The notes under the pieces: generated by a model
What the model saw: only the letters and a program-made list of their open reading frames with translations
Database searches by the model: none
Told to the model about the DNA's origin: nothing
Shown: piece after piece, positions 17,427 through 25,120 of the stretch
How the letters are laid out: each line of letters starts with the position of its first letter
How positions within the stretch are numbered: the first letter of the stretch is position 1
Source of the DNA: Klebsiella quasivariicola
GTDB lineage: Bacteria > Pseudomonadota > Gammaproteobacteria > Enterobacterales > Enterobacteriaceae
NCBI RefSeq assembly: GCF_002269255.1
Contig: NZ_CP022823.1
Coordinates: forward strand, 2,914,001-2,978,000
DNA length: 64,000 nt
Direction of reading: 5' to 3'
Program-made: the position numbers and the translations under genes

Positions 17427-17450
17427 CGCGCCGGGCTACCCGGCGCGTCC
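17427..17450 (+). terminator. Candidate terminator after the M32 carboxypeptidase
   Basis: Perfect 9-bp stem CGCGCCGGG-CTA-CCCGGCGCG, then TCCTTCC. The stem is strong but the T-run is poor. Confidence 0.5.
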
Positions 17451-17465
17451 TTCCCCCCTGGCTTG

Positions 17466-17479
17466 TACATTCGGTTACA
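17466..17479 (+). promoter_or_regulatory. RstA box upstream of asr
   Basis: TACATTCGGTTACA matches the RstA consensus TACATNTNGTTACA at all but one conserved position. It is 106-119 bp upstream of the asr start. In E. coli, RstA activates asr in acid through such a box. Confidence 0.7.
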
Positions 17480-17584
17480 CGCCGATACCAAACACTCACG
17501 GAAAGCCCGAAAAGACAAGCATATAGTGATTTCACCGGCCCCGCAGTGGGGTTGAAATTAAGAAAACTTTTCGAGGATATCAGA

Positions 17585-18004
17585 ATGAAAAAAGTATTAG
17601 CTCTGGTCGTTGCCGCTGCTATGGGTCTCTCTTCTGCCGCTTTCGCTGCTGATGCAGCAAGCACCACTCAGGCGCCAGCTGCTACCCACAGCACGGCTGC
17701 CAAGACCACTCATCACAAAAAACAGCACAAAGCTGCGGCAAAACCGGCTGCAGAGCAGAAAGCGCAGGCTGCCAAAAAACACAAAAAAGCAGACGCTAAA
17801 CCAGCCGCTGCCCAGAAAGCCCAGGCCGCTAAAAAACACAAAAAAGCAGACGCTAAACCAGCCGCTCCGCAGAAAGCCCAGGCAGCGAAAAAGCACCACA
17901 AAACTGCGGCTAAACCGGTAGCCCAGAAAGCCCAGGCAGCAAAAAAACACCACAAAACCACTAAACACCAGGCCGCTAAACCAGCTGCACAGCCGGCAGC
18001 ATAA
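17585..18004 (+). CDS. asr: Acid shock protein Asr precursor
   Basis: 139 residues: a signal peptide (1-21, SSAAFA-A), then a mature part made almost entirely of Ala, Lys, His, Pro and Gln. Nineteen-residue repeats built around QKAQAAKKHKK occupy residues 53-128. Asr is an intrinsically disordered, highly basic periplasmic protein induced strongly at low pH and thought to protect periplasmic proteins. The ATG at 17585 has GAGGATATC just upstream; the frame is open 13 codons earlier, but only this start puts the signal peptide first. It is followed by a strong terminator and then ydgU. The histidine-rich repeats are longer than I recall for E. coli Asr. Confidence 0.94.
   Translation: MKKVLALVVAAAMGLSSAAFAADAASTTQAPAATHSTAAKTTHHKKQHKAAAKPAAEQKAQAAKKHKKADAKPAAAQKAQAAKKHKKADAKPAAPQKAQAAKKHHKTAAKPVAQKAQAAKKHHKTTKHQAAKPAAQPAA
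17741..17968 (+). repeat. asr: Intragenic 57-bp tandem repeats in asr
   Basis: Four units in tandem: three of 19 codons (residues 53-71, 72-90 and 91-109) and one of about 18 codons (110-128). Each contains QKAQAAKKH. The first two are nearly identical in DNA as well as protein. Copy number probably varies between strains by slippage. Confidence 0.85.
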
Positions 18005-18036
18005 TTCCTCCCGGTGAACCAACCTTCTTAAATAAT

Positions 18037-18061
18037 CGGCGCTGTTTCAGCGCCGTTTTTT
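18037..18061 (+). terminator. Intrinsic terminator of asr
   Basis: Perfect 8-bp stem CGGCGCTG-TTT-CAGCGCCG followed by six T. Read-through would include ydgU, 12 bp downstream. Confidence 0.88.
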
Positions 18062-18073
18062 CTGGAGAGCACT

Positions 18074-18157
18074 ATGCTGCGGCGCTATCGTTTTGAGCTC
18101 ATCCTGATCCTGTTAATCATTTGCGCAGTGGTTGCTACCCGCTTTTTCCTCTATTAA
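18074..18157 (+). CDS. ydgU: YdgU small membrane protein
   Basis: 27 residues, MLRRYRFELILILLIICAVV then ATRFFLY: a positively charged start and one hydrophobic span. It matches the E. coli small protein YdgU, also encoded just after asr, in length and pattern (RYRFE...ARF near both ends). A GGAGAGC ribosome site is 4-10 bases before the ATG. It follows the asr terminator, so it is expressed by read-through or from its own promoter. Function unknown; likely inserted in the inner membrane. Confidence 0.8.
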   Translation: MLRRYRFELILILLIICAVVATRFFLY

Positions 18158-18275
18158 TCCTGTCCACCCCGCTCTGATTTTGTTGCTCCTGCTGGCTTTT
18201 CAGTTAACTCACTATCGTGCGGCTATCGCTGACCACACCTTCCTGCATCTCCTTTACCTGAAAATTCCAGCAGCA

Positions 18276-18307
18276 CAAAAATGTCCGGCGCCCGAAGACG
18301 CCAGACA
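18276..18307 (-). terminator. Intrinsic terminator for the 34-codon ORF
   Basis: On the minus strand a 9-bp stem (TGTCTGGCG pairing with CGCCGGACA, one G-U) is followed by TTTTT. It lies about 50 bp past the stop of the small ORF at 18358-18462. Confidence 0.75.
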
Positions 18308-18357
18308 CTTAAGTCATAAACTATTGCGCGCCGGCCACCTCGCAGTGACCAGACTCT

Positions 18358-18462
18358 TCACAGTACGCGTACCGCTTCCATCACCAGATAACCGGTCGCA
18401 CCCCAGATAGCGACCGAGACCAGGGAAACATAAACCAGTGCGCGAATACCTTTTTTAGACAT
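18358..18462 (-). CDS. Candidate 34-residue small membrane protein
   Basis: Minus-strand ORF of 34 residues starting MSKKGIRALVYVSLVSVAI and ending GYLVMEAVRVL: a basic start and a single hydrophobic helix of about 20 residues. A strong ribosome site, GGAGGG, lies five bases upstream of the ATG, and an intrinsic terminator with five T closes the unit about 50 bp downstream. Having both signals around so short a frame argues for a real gene. I do not recognise a family. It lies between ydgU and ydgD, on the opposite strand. Confidence 0.65.
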   Translation of the reverse strand: MSKKGIRALVYVSLVSVAIWGATGYLVMEAVRVL

Positions 18463-18942
18463 ATACCCTCCGAACCACGGGGAAATAGAATTGAGGTATC
18501 ATCGCCGGTATTACCTCTCTATTTACTCAACGGCAGGTTGACCGTAACAACGTTTTCGGTGAGAAAATGTTTCGCATTGAAAATAATTACGAGGGGCGTA
18601 AAGAAGTGCGAATTCTGGTGAAGTTCTGGTGGGTAAACGTATTATTTTTGCGCCCATCCCTGACAAACCAGGAATAGTCCCAAGAGCGAATTGATGCAAT
18701 ATTAATCAGATTCAGTACGTTCTGATACACGAATTGAGTTGCGCCGCACGCCGCTTTCTGCGGAAATAATCACTGAAGACTGTTGGCATTAACTGTTTGA
18801 AATCAGACGGTTTAGCCGGCAGTCTTTCCAGCCGCGCTTCGGTAAAGATTGCCGTTTGGGCTGACTGGAATTAGTGTTTACTTTCAAAAACTTAAATCTC
18901 CTGCTACTGTCAATAGACATCATAGCCTCCCCAGAGAGTGAT
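18463..18942. other. 480-bp intergenic region upstream of ydgD
   Basis: No open frame of note. It must hold the promoter of the 34-codon ORF (leftward) and that of ydgD (rightward). A 6-bp inverted repeat, GAGGTA...TACCTC with a 13-bp spacer, lies at 18493-18517, just upstream of the small ORF. The rest is moderately AT-rich with no recognised site. Confidence 0.6.
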
Positions 18943-19755
18943 ATGCGTAGAGACGTTCTGTTATTACTGTGTTCATTTTATCTGTTGCCTCTGGGCGCCC
19001 ATGCCGATGAGAGCGGTCTGAGCGCCAAAGACATTAAAACGCTCTTTTTCGGCCACGATGATCGTAAAGCCGTCAGCCACCCTGAAGAGAGCCCGTGGGA
19101 TGCGATTGGCCAGCTGGAAACCGCCAGCGGCAATTTGTGTACGGCCACGCTCATCTCTCCGAATCTGGCGCTAACCGCGGGACACTGTCTGTTAACCCCC
19201 CCGCGCGGCAAGCCGGACAAAGCGGTCGCCCTGCGCTTTATTTCCCGCAACGGCAACTGGGTGTATGAGATTCACGGTATTGATGGGCGGGTGGAGCCAG
19301 GTTTAGGTAAGCGCCTGAAGGCTGATGGCGATGGCTGGATCGTCCCCTCCGCCGCTGCGCCGTCAGATTTTGGCTTGATCGTCCTGCGTTACGCCCCGTC
19401 GGGCATCACGCCGATCCCGCTTTTCCCCGGCAGTAAGGCCGATTTAACCGCCGCGCTGAAGGCAGCGGACCGGAAAGTGACCCAGTCAGGTTATCCTGAA
19501 GATCATCTGGATAATCTGTACAGTCACCAGGATTGCATTGTGACCGGCTGGGCGCAAAGCAGCGTGCTGTCGCACCAGTGCGACACCCTGCCAGGGGACA
19601 GCGGCTCGCCGCTGCTGCTGAAGACCGAGGATGGCTGGCAGGTGATCGCCGTGCAAAGCTCCGCTCCTGGTCCGCAGGATCGCTGGCGGGCCGACAACCG
19701 CGCCATTTCCGTCACCGGCTTTCGTGATAAGCTCGAAACGCTGGCCGGAGAGTAA
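18943..19755 (+). CDS. ydgD: Trypsin-like serine protease YdgD
   Basis: 270 residues with a signal peptide (about 1-21) and a chymotrypsin-fold domain. The catalytic triad is visible as His81 (LTAGHC), Asp142 (SDFGLIVL) and Ser220 (LPGDSGSP). It is most likely a periplasmic endopeptidase; its substrate is unknown. Sequence blocks such as AIGQLETASGNLCTATLI match E. coli YdgD. The open frame begins 23 codons upstream, but the ATG at 18943 opens directly on the signal peptide and has GAGAGTG before it. It is convergent with mdtI. Confidence 0.9.
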   Translation: MRRDVLLLLCSFYLLPLGAHADESGLSAKDIKTLFFGHDDRKAVSHPEESPWDAIGQLETASGNLCTATLISPNLALTAGHCLLTPPRGKPDKAVALRFISRNGNWVYEIHGIDGRVEPGLGKRLKADGDGWIVPSAAAPSDFGLIVLRYAPSGITPIPLFPGSKADLTAALKAADRKVTQSGYPEDHLDNLYSHQDCIVTGWAQSSVLSHQCDTLPGDSGSPLLLKTEDGWQVIAVQSSAPGPQDRWRADNRAISVTGFRDKLETLAGE

Positions 19756-19897
19756 TAGACCGTGATCGGCGAGAGAATGTATTTTTGCCCCCTCGTGGCG
19801 GAAGAAATTTTTCGCCAGCCGAAAGCCGTGAACCTGCGCAGTCCTCATCATCACCGGGCATAATTACAAGCTGGCCATCACCACAGTGGGCCTGTTT

Positions 19898-19919
19898 GCC
19901 GCCTGCCTTCGCAGGCGGC
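19898..19919. terminator. Hairpin between convergent ydgD and mdtI
   Basis: Perfect 9-bp stem GCCGCCTGC-CTTC-GCAGGCGGC ending 6 bp before the mdtI stop. No T-run on either strand, so function as a terminator is uncertain. Confidence 0.4.
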
Positions 19920-19925
19920 AAGACG

Positions 19926-20255
19926 TCAGGCGAGCTTAATGAGCACCATGCCGGCCACCAGCAGGATGAGCCCCGCCCAGCCTTTGTTATTCAGGCGCTG
20001 ACCAAACAGCACCCAACCGGCGGCAATGGTCGCCGCGATACCGAAGCCGCCCCACAGCGCATAGGCGACTGAGAGATCGATCCCTTTGACCGCCTGTGAC
20101 AGGGCGCTGAATGCCCCCAACACCGCCGCCAGGGACAGGATACCGTAGATTTTGCGGCGGAAGCCGTCGGAAAACTTCAAAAAGACGTTGGCGATGATTT
20201 CAAGCACGATGGCGATAGCCAGCCAGGCGGCGTGTACCCACTCAAACTGCTGCAT
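19926..20255 (-). CDS. mdtI: Spermidine exporter subunit MdtI (SMR family)
   Basis: 109 residues and four transmembrane helices of the small multidrug resistance family. The conserved membrane glutamate is in the first helix (AIVLEIIANVFLK). In E. coli MdtI and MdtJ form a heteromeric exporter that relieves spermidine toxicity. Its start overlaps the end of mdtJ by 14 bp, so the two are translationally coupled. It sits in the E. coli position between ydgD and tqsA. Confidence 0.93.
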   Translation of the reverse strand: MQQFEWVHAAWLAIAIVLEIIANVFLKFSDGFRRKIYGILSLAAVLGAFSALSQAVKGIDLSVAYALWGGFGIAATIAAGWVLFGQRLNNKGWAGLILLVAGMVLIKLA

Positions 20256-20604
20256 GGCTCACCTCCTGCGGCTTCGACGTTTTTTTCTGAGTCCCGGACT
20301 TAATTAAGACAATCCCCGCCACCAGGGTCGTCAGGCCGGCTATCTTCAACAGCGACAGGCTTTCATCAAACAACAGAACGCTAAACAGAGTAATCAGCAA
20401 AATGCCAATTCCTTCCCACAATGCATAAGCCACGCCGAGGGCTATTTTTTTAACTGCAAAGGCGAGAAAAATATATGAGAGGGCAATCATGGCCAGCATT
20501 AAAATAAAGCCGGTGTGCCCACCACTCACGCTTGCCCATTTCATAGACAAGGTGCCGGTAATTTCAGCGACAATCGCTAAAGCCAATAAAATCCAATAAA
20601 ACAT
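20242..20604 (-). CDS. mdtJ: Spermidine exporter subunit MdtJ (SMR family)
   Basis: 120 residues with four helices, starting MFYWILLALAIVAEITGTLSM; the glutamate in AEITGT is the SMR proton/substrate site. It has a polar C-terminal tail (about 105-120) that its partner lacks. First gene of mdtJI, preceded by CAGGAGAAAGG. It works with MdtI to pump spermidine out across the inner membrane. SpeG, which acetylates spermidine, is in the same window. Confidence 0.93.
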   Translation of the reverse strand: MFYWILLALAIVAEITGTLSMKWASVSGGHTGFILMLAMIALSYIFLAFAVKKIALGVAYALWEGIGILLITLFSVLLFDESLSLLKIAGLTTLVAGIVLIKSGTQKKTSKPQEVSHAAV

Positions 20605-21047
20605 GATCCTTTCTCCTGCTTGAGAATATAATCCATTACCGTTTACGCGAAACGTAAACCGGAAAATTTCTGACGTAGATTTCGCTGTGCGCTTGGCGCC
20701 AGCTCAGGCAGTAAGAAAGGTGACTATAGCGCCGAATGCCAGTGCTGTTCGCCGGCAAAACGGGAAAAAGAAAGGGATACTGCGGGGTGATTTAAAATAT
20801 ACATCCTGAACTGATTGTCCATAAAATTACAATTATCCGCGGTGTTGCTTCTCGTCCGGTGCGGATGAAAATTATCCTCAGTAGTTATACACAGCTAAAT
20901 TTGTAGCATAGTGCTACATTTAATTCAAAGACTTTGCAATTCTTTACGCCGCTGTTTTGCTTCAATGCGTTTTTTCTGCAAAAAAACGTCATTATGCTAA
21001 TGTAACGCAACCTGTTAATAGGCAAGGAAGATCGAGGTCGGGACCCT
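20605..21047. other. 443-bp divergent region between mdtJ and tqsA
   Basis: AT-rich toward tqsA. Within the mdtJ leader an inverted repeat GTTTACG-CGAAA-CGTAAAC (20641-20659) could form a short hairpin or an operator. No other recognised site and no supported ORF; the opposing frame at 20885-21343 overlaps tqsA and looks accidental. Confidence 0.55.
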
Positions 21048-22082
21048 ATGGCTAAACCCATTATTACACTTAACGGATTAAAGATGGTCATCATGCTGGG
21101 CATGCTGGTGATCATCCTTACCGGCATTCGCTTTGCGGCGGACATTATTGTCCCTTTTATTCTCGCCCTCTTTCTGGCGGTCATCATCAATCCGCTGGTA
21201 CAACTGCTGGTCCGCTGCCGGGTACCGCGCGTACTGGCGATTTCGCTGCTGATTGGCCTCATTGTCATGCTGGCCGTGGTGCTGCTGGCTTCGCTGGGGA
21301 CCTCGCTGAACGAGCTGGCGCGTACCCTGCCGCAGTATCGCAACTATCTGTATGAGCCGATGCAGACCATCGCCCCCTGGCTGCAGCGCATGGGGTTCAC
21401 CGTCTCGGTGGTGGAGTTGAATAAATACATCGACCCTAACGCCGTGATGACGCTGGTGACCAGCCTGCTCACGCAGCTGTCGAACGCCATGTCTTCAATT
21501 TTTCTGTTGCTCCTGACGGTGGTGTTTATGCTGCTGGAAGTTCCGCAGCTTCCCGCCAAGCTGCAGCAGCTGATGTCCCGCCCGGTAGAAGGCATGGGCG
21601 CCATCCAGCGGGCCATTGACAGCGTGTCGCATTATCTGGTGCTGAAAACCGCGATTAGCCTGGTCACCGGCCTGGTGGTCTGGGGCATGCTGGTGCTGCT
21701 GGATGTACGCTTCGCCTTTATGTGGGGGCTGCTGGCCTTCGCGCTAAACTATATTCCCAATATCGGTTCCGTGCTGGCGGCTATCCCGCCGATTCTGCAG
21801 GTTCTGGTATTCGGCGGCCTGTACGAGGCGCTGGTGGTGCTGGCCGGCTATCTTATCGTTAATCTGGTGTTCGGTAATATTCTGGAGCCGCGGATTATGG
21901 GACGCGGCCTGGGACTCTCCACGCTGGTGGTGTTCCTGTCCTTGATCTTCTGGGGCTGGTTGCTGGGTCCGGTCGGCATGTTGCTGTCGGTGCCGTTGAC
22001 GATCATCGTCAAAATTGCCCTGGAGCAGACCAGCGGCGGGCAGAGTATTGCCTTCTTACTCAGTGATGTGAGTAAAGAGTAA
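21048..22082 (+). CDS. tqsA: AI-2 export protein TqsA (AI-2E family)
   Basis: 344 residues of the AI-2E/PerM family with seven to eight predicted helices. There is an N-terminal pair, a cytosolic insert at about 90-150, then YIPNIGSVLAAIPP (about 229-242) and EPRIMGRGLGLSTLVVFLSL, both highly conserved. E. coli TqsA (YdgG) exports autoinducer-2 and affects biofilm formation. GAGGTCGGG lies before the ATG. In E. coli the next gene is pntB; here the mdc operon follows and pntB is 41 kb away. Confidence 0.92.
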   Translation: MAKPIITLNGLKMVIMLGMLVIILTGIRFAADIIVPFILALFLAVIINPLVQLLVRCRVPRVLAISLLIGLIVMLAVVLLASLGTSLNELARTLPQYRNYLYEPMQTIAPWLQRMGFTVSVVELNKYIDPNAVMTLVTSLLTQLSNAMSSIFLLLLTVVFMLLEVPQLPAKLQQLMSRPVEGMGAIQRAIDSVSHYLVLKTAISLVTGLVVWGMLVLLDVRFAFMWGLLAFALNYIPNIGSVLAAIPPILQVLVFGGLYEALVVLAGYLIVNLVFGNILEPRIMGRGLGLSTLVVFLSLIFWGWLLGPVGMLLSVPLTIIVKIALEQTSGGQSIAFLLSDVSKE

Positions 22083-22091
22083 CCTTTCCCC

Positions 22092-22112
22092 GGGCCGGCA
22101 TCAGACCGGCCC
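22092..22112 (+). terminator. Candidate terminator after tqsA
   Basis: Stem GGGCCGG-CATCAGA-CCGGCCC starting 10 bp after the stop, followed only by ATTTCC. Confidence 0.5.
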
Positions 22113-22159
22113 ATTTCCACACCTTTGCGCCCGCGGTAGACCCCTACGCCTTTTGTATT

Positions 22160-22175
22160 AGTGATCCTCATCACA
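22160..22175. promoter_or_regulatory. CRP-like site upstream of mdcA
   Basis: AGTGA-TCCTCA-TCACA matches nine of ten CRP consensus bases and is centred about 138 bp upstream of the mdcA start. It would place malonate use under catabolite control, together with MdcR. Confidence 0.5.
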
Positions 22176-22305
22176 AAGGGCGACTCGAAATTATTACTCT
22201 CAAGCTAACGATCTCCCACTACGCTTAATTGATGCCCAGCGCCACGCGACGCACACTAACTACCACCAGGACAAACAAACGATTTGTCGAATCAGGAGGT
22301 TAATA

Positions 22306-23961
22306 ATGAATGCCGAACAAACGACGGGGCGGGTCTGGAACCGTCGCCGGACGGAAAAACAGCGGCGACTGGCCGAAGCGAAGATCGCCGGCAAGGTCAT
22401 CCCCACTGACCAACTGGTCAGCGTACTGGAAAATCTGATCGCTCCCGGCGACCGGGTAGTACTGGAAGGTAACAACCAGAAACAGGCTGATTTCCTCTCC
22501 CGCATGCTGGCGGAAGTCAATCCGCAAAAAATCCACGACCTGCATATGATTATGCCCAGCGTCGGGCGCAGCGAGCACCTGGACCTGTTTGAAAAGGGCA
22601 TTGCCCGTAAGCTGGACTTCTCCTTCTCCGGCACGCAGAGCCTGCGCATTTCGCAGCTGCTGGAAGATGGCCTGCTCGAAATCGGCGCCATTCACACTTA
22701 TATCGAACTCTATTCCCGCCTGTACGTTGACCTGTCGCCGAATGTGGCGCTGATCGCCGGCTATAAAGCCGACCGTAAAGGTAATCTGTATACCGGGCCA
22801 AGTACCGAAGATACCCCGGCGCTGGTGGAAGCCGCCGCGTTCCATGACGGGATTGTTATCGCGCAGGTTAACGAACTGGTGGACGACGAATGCGATCTGC
22901 CGCGCGTCGATATTCCCGGCTCGTGGATCGATTACGTGGTGGTCGCCGACAAACCGTTCTTTATTGAGCCGCTGTTCACTCGCGACCCACGTCTGATTAA
23001 GCAAGAACACATTCTGATGGCGATGATGGCGATCAAAGGCATCTACGCGGAACATCAGGTGCAGTCGCTCAACCACGGGATCGGCTTCAACACCGCCGCC
23101 ATCGAACTGCTGCTGCCCACCTACGGCGAACAGCTCGGCCTGAAAGGCAAAATCTGTAAACACTGGACGCTGAACCCGCATCCGACCTTAATCCCGGCGA
23201 TTGAGAGCGGCTGGGTGGAGAGCGTGCACTGCTTCGGCGGCGAACTGGGGATGGAAGAGTACATCCGCGCCCGTCCGGACATTTTCTTTACCGGCCCGGA
23301 CGGTTCGATGCGCTCCAACCGCGCCTTCTGCCAGCTGGCGGGTCAGTATGCGGTAGATATGTTTATCGGTTCGACCCTGCAGGTTGATGGTCTGGCCAAC
23401 TCCTCCACCGTCACCCGCGGCCGGCTTTCCGGCTTCGGCGGCGCGCCGAACATGGGCCACGACCCGCACGGTCGTCGCCACGCCACCCCGGCCTGGCTCA
23501 ATATGATCACCGAGCCAGACCCGATGCAGCGCGGGAAAAAACTGGTGGTGCAGATGGTGGAAACCTTCCAGGCCGGGGTGAAACCGACCTTCGTTGAAAC
23601 GCTCGACGCCGTCGACGTCGCCAAAACTTCCGGCATGCCGCTGGCGCCGGTGATGATTTACGGCGACGACGTGACCCATGTGCTGACCGAAGAAGGTATC
23701 GCCTACCTGTACCGCGCGGAAAGCCTTGAAGAGCGCCGGGCAATGGTCGCCGCGGTGGCCGGGATCACTGATATCGGTCTTGGGGTGGACGCCAAACGCG
23801 TCGCCGCGCTGCGCCAGAGTGGCAAAGTGGTGTACCCGGAAGATATCGGCATTCGCCGTAGCGATGCCACCCGCTCGCTACTGGCGGCCGGCAGCGTCGC
23901 CGACCTGGTGGAGTGGTCCGACGGACTGTACAACCCACCGGCAAAATTCCGGAGCTGGTAA
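22306..23961 (+). CDS. mdcA: Malonate decarboxylase alpha subunit (acetyl-ACP:malonate ACP transferase)
   Basis: 551 residues, the usual length of MdcA, a CoA-transferase-like protein. It swaps acetate for malonate on the thiol of the MdcC prosthetic group, giving malonyl-S-ACP and acetate, the first step of the decarboxylation cycle. The opening block WNRRRTEKQRRLAEAKIAGKV and the block GGAPNMGHDPHGRRHATPAW are typical. A strong AGGAGGT precedes the ATG. It is the first gene of mdcABCDEFGH, and its stop overlaps the mdcB start by one base (TAATG). Confidence 0.96.
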   Translation: MNAEQTTGRVWNRRRTEKQRRLAEAKIAGKVIPTDQLVSVLENLIAPGDRVVLEGNNQKQADFLSRMLAEVNPQKIHDLHMIMPSVGRSEHLDLFEKGIARKLDFSFSGTQSLRISQLLEDGLLEIGAIHTYIELYSRLYVDLSPNVALIAGYKADRKGNLYTGPSTEDTPALVEAAAFHDGIVIAQVNELVDDECDLPRVDIPGSWIDYVVVADKPFFIEPLFTRDPRLIKQEHILMAMMAIKGIYAEHQVQSLNHGIGFNTAAIELLLPTYGEQLGLKGKICKHWTLNPHPTLIPAIESGWVESVHCFGGELGMEEYIRARPDIFFTGPDGSMRSNRAFCQLAGQYAVDMFIGSTLQVDGLANSSTVTRGRLSGFGGAPNMGHDPHGRRHATPAWLNMITEPDPMQRGKKLVVQMVETFQAGVKPTFVETLDAVDVAKTSGMPLAPVMIYGDDVTHVLTEEGIAYLYRAESLEERRAMVAAVAGITDIGLGVDAKRVAALRQSGKVVYPEDIGIRRSDATRSLLAAGSVADLVEWSDGLYNPPAKFRSW

Positions 23962-24803
23962 TGAAAAATCTCTCCCCCCTGCACGCAGAAAGCCGCGTCA
24001 GCTGGCTGGCGCATACCGCCAGCGCGTGTCTGATTGACGAAGCCCGTCTGAGTCCGAAACCGGGCCTGGTCGATAGTCGCGGCAACGGCGCGCATCAGGA
24101 TCTCAATCTGGACCTGATGGAACGCTCCGCCCGCAGCCTGCAGCCGACCTTTCACGCGCTGGCGCAGCAAAGCTGGCAGCGTCCGGCGGATATCGCCCTG
24201 CGCGAAACCGTCGGCCGCCTCGGTCGCGAAGGTGAAGCGCAGATGATGATGGCGACAGGTGGAGTTAACACCCACCGCGGCGCCATTTGGGCGCTGGGCC
24301 TGCTGGTCAGCGCGGTGGCGATGTTGGGTGGAGAGGGTCAATCACAGGCGATCGCCGCCGCCGCAGCCGCCCTTGCCCGCCTGCCGGACGGTTTCGCGCC
24401 GAAAAGCTTTAGTAAGGGTCTGCGCGCCAGCCGCCGCTGGCAGGTGCCGGGCGCACGCGAGGAAGCGCAGCGCGGATTTCCGCATGTTACCACCCTGGCG
24501 CTGCCGCAACTGCAGCAAAGCCGGGCGCGAGGCGCCAGCGAGCCGCAGGCGCGCCTTGATGCGCTGATGGCCATCATGACCTCGCTGAGCGATACCTGCG
24601 TGCTGTCGCGCGCCGGCATGAATGGCCTGCACGCTATGCAGCAAGGCGCCCGCGAGGTTCTGGCGGCTGGCGGTTGCGCCAGCGTCGCCGGTCGCGCCGC
24701 GCTGGCGCGCCTTGATGCGCAGATGCTGGCGCACAACGCCTCGCCGGGTGGCGCGGCCGATCTCCTTGCCGCCACCCTGTTTCTCGACCGGGTTGCCGGC
24801 TAA
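23961..24803 (+). CDS. mdcB: Triphosphoribosyl-dephospho-CoA synthase
   Basis: 280 residues, CitG/MdcB family. It forms 2'-(5''-triphosphoribosyl)-3'-dephospho-CoA from ATP and dephospho-CoA, the precursor of the MdcC prosthetic group. Family motifs seen are EARLSPKPGLVDSRGNGAHQD (key part KPGLVD, about residues 32-37), ATGGVNTHRGAIW (about 94-106) and SDTCVLSRAG. The ATG overlaps the mdcA stop, so translation is coupled. The frame extends 16 codons into mdcA, but this start gives the family length. Confidence 0.94.
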   Translation: MKNLSPLHAESRVSWLAHTASACLIDEARLSPKPGLVDSRGNGAHQDLNLDLMERSARSLQPTFHALAQQSWQRPADIALRETVGRLGREGEAQMMMATGGVNTHRGAIWALGLLVSAVAMLGGEGQSQAIAAAAAALARLPDGFAPKSFSKGLRASRRWQVPGAREEAQRGFPHVTTLALPQLQQSRARGASEPQARLDALMAIMTSLSDTCVLSRAGMNGLHAMQQGAREVLAAGGCASVAGRAALARLDAQMLAHNASPGGAADLLAATLFLDRVAG

Positions 24804-24820
24804 CGCATTCAGAGGATGTT

Positions 24821-25120
24821 ATGGAACAGATTACATTGTCATTTCCTGCCAACCGCGCCCTCAGCGGCAAAGCATTGGCAGGGGTCGTAGGTTCAGGCGA
24901 TATGGAAGTGCTTTATACCGCCGCACAGAGCGCCACGCTCAACGTACAGATCACCACCTCCGTGGATAACAGCCAGGCGCGCTGGCAGGCGCTGTTCGAC
25001 AGGCTGAACCTGATCAACGGTCTGCCCGCCGGGCAGTTGATTATCCACGACTTCGGCGCCACGCCGGGCGTCGCCCGTATTCGTATTGAACAAGTCTTTG
25101 AGGAGGCCGCTCATGCGTAA
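24821..25120 (+). CDS. mdcC: Malonate decarboxylase acyl carrier protein (delta subunit)
   Basis: 99 residues. Ser25, in VVGSGDMEVL, is the position that carries the phosphoribosyl-dephospho-CoA group in the characterised Klebsiella MdcC. The thiol of that group holds acetyl and malonyl during turnover. AGAGGATGTT precedes the ATG. The last 8 bp overlap the start of mdcD. Confidence 0.95.
   Translation: MEQITLSFPANRALSGKALAGVVGSGDMEVLYTAAQSATLNVQITTSVDNSQARWQALFDRLNLINGLPAGQLIIHDFGATPGVARIRIEQVFEEAAHA

Noticed and set aside
18132..18410. 92-codon plus-strand ORF after ydgU
   Set aside because: Overlaps ydgU out of frame, crosses the minus-strand terminator and the 34-codon gene; no ribosome site.
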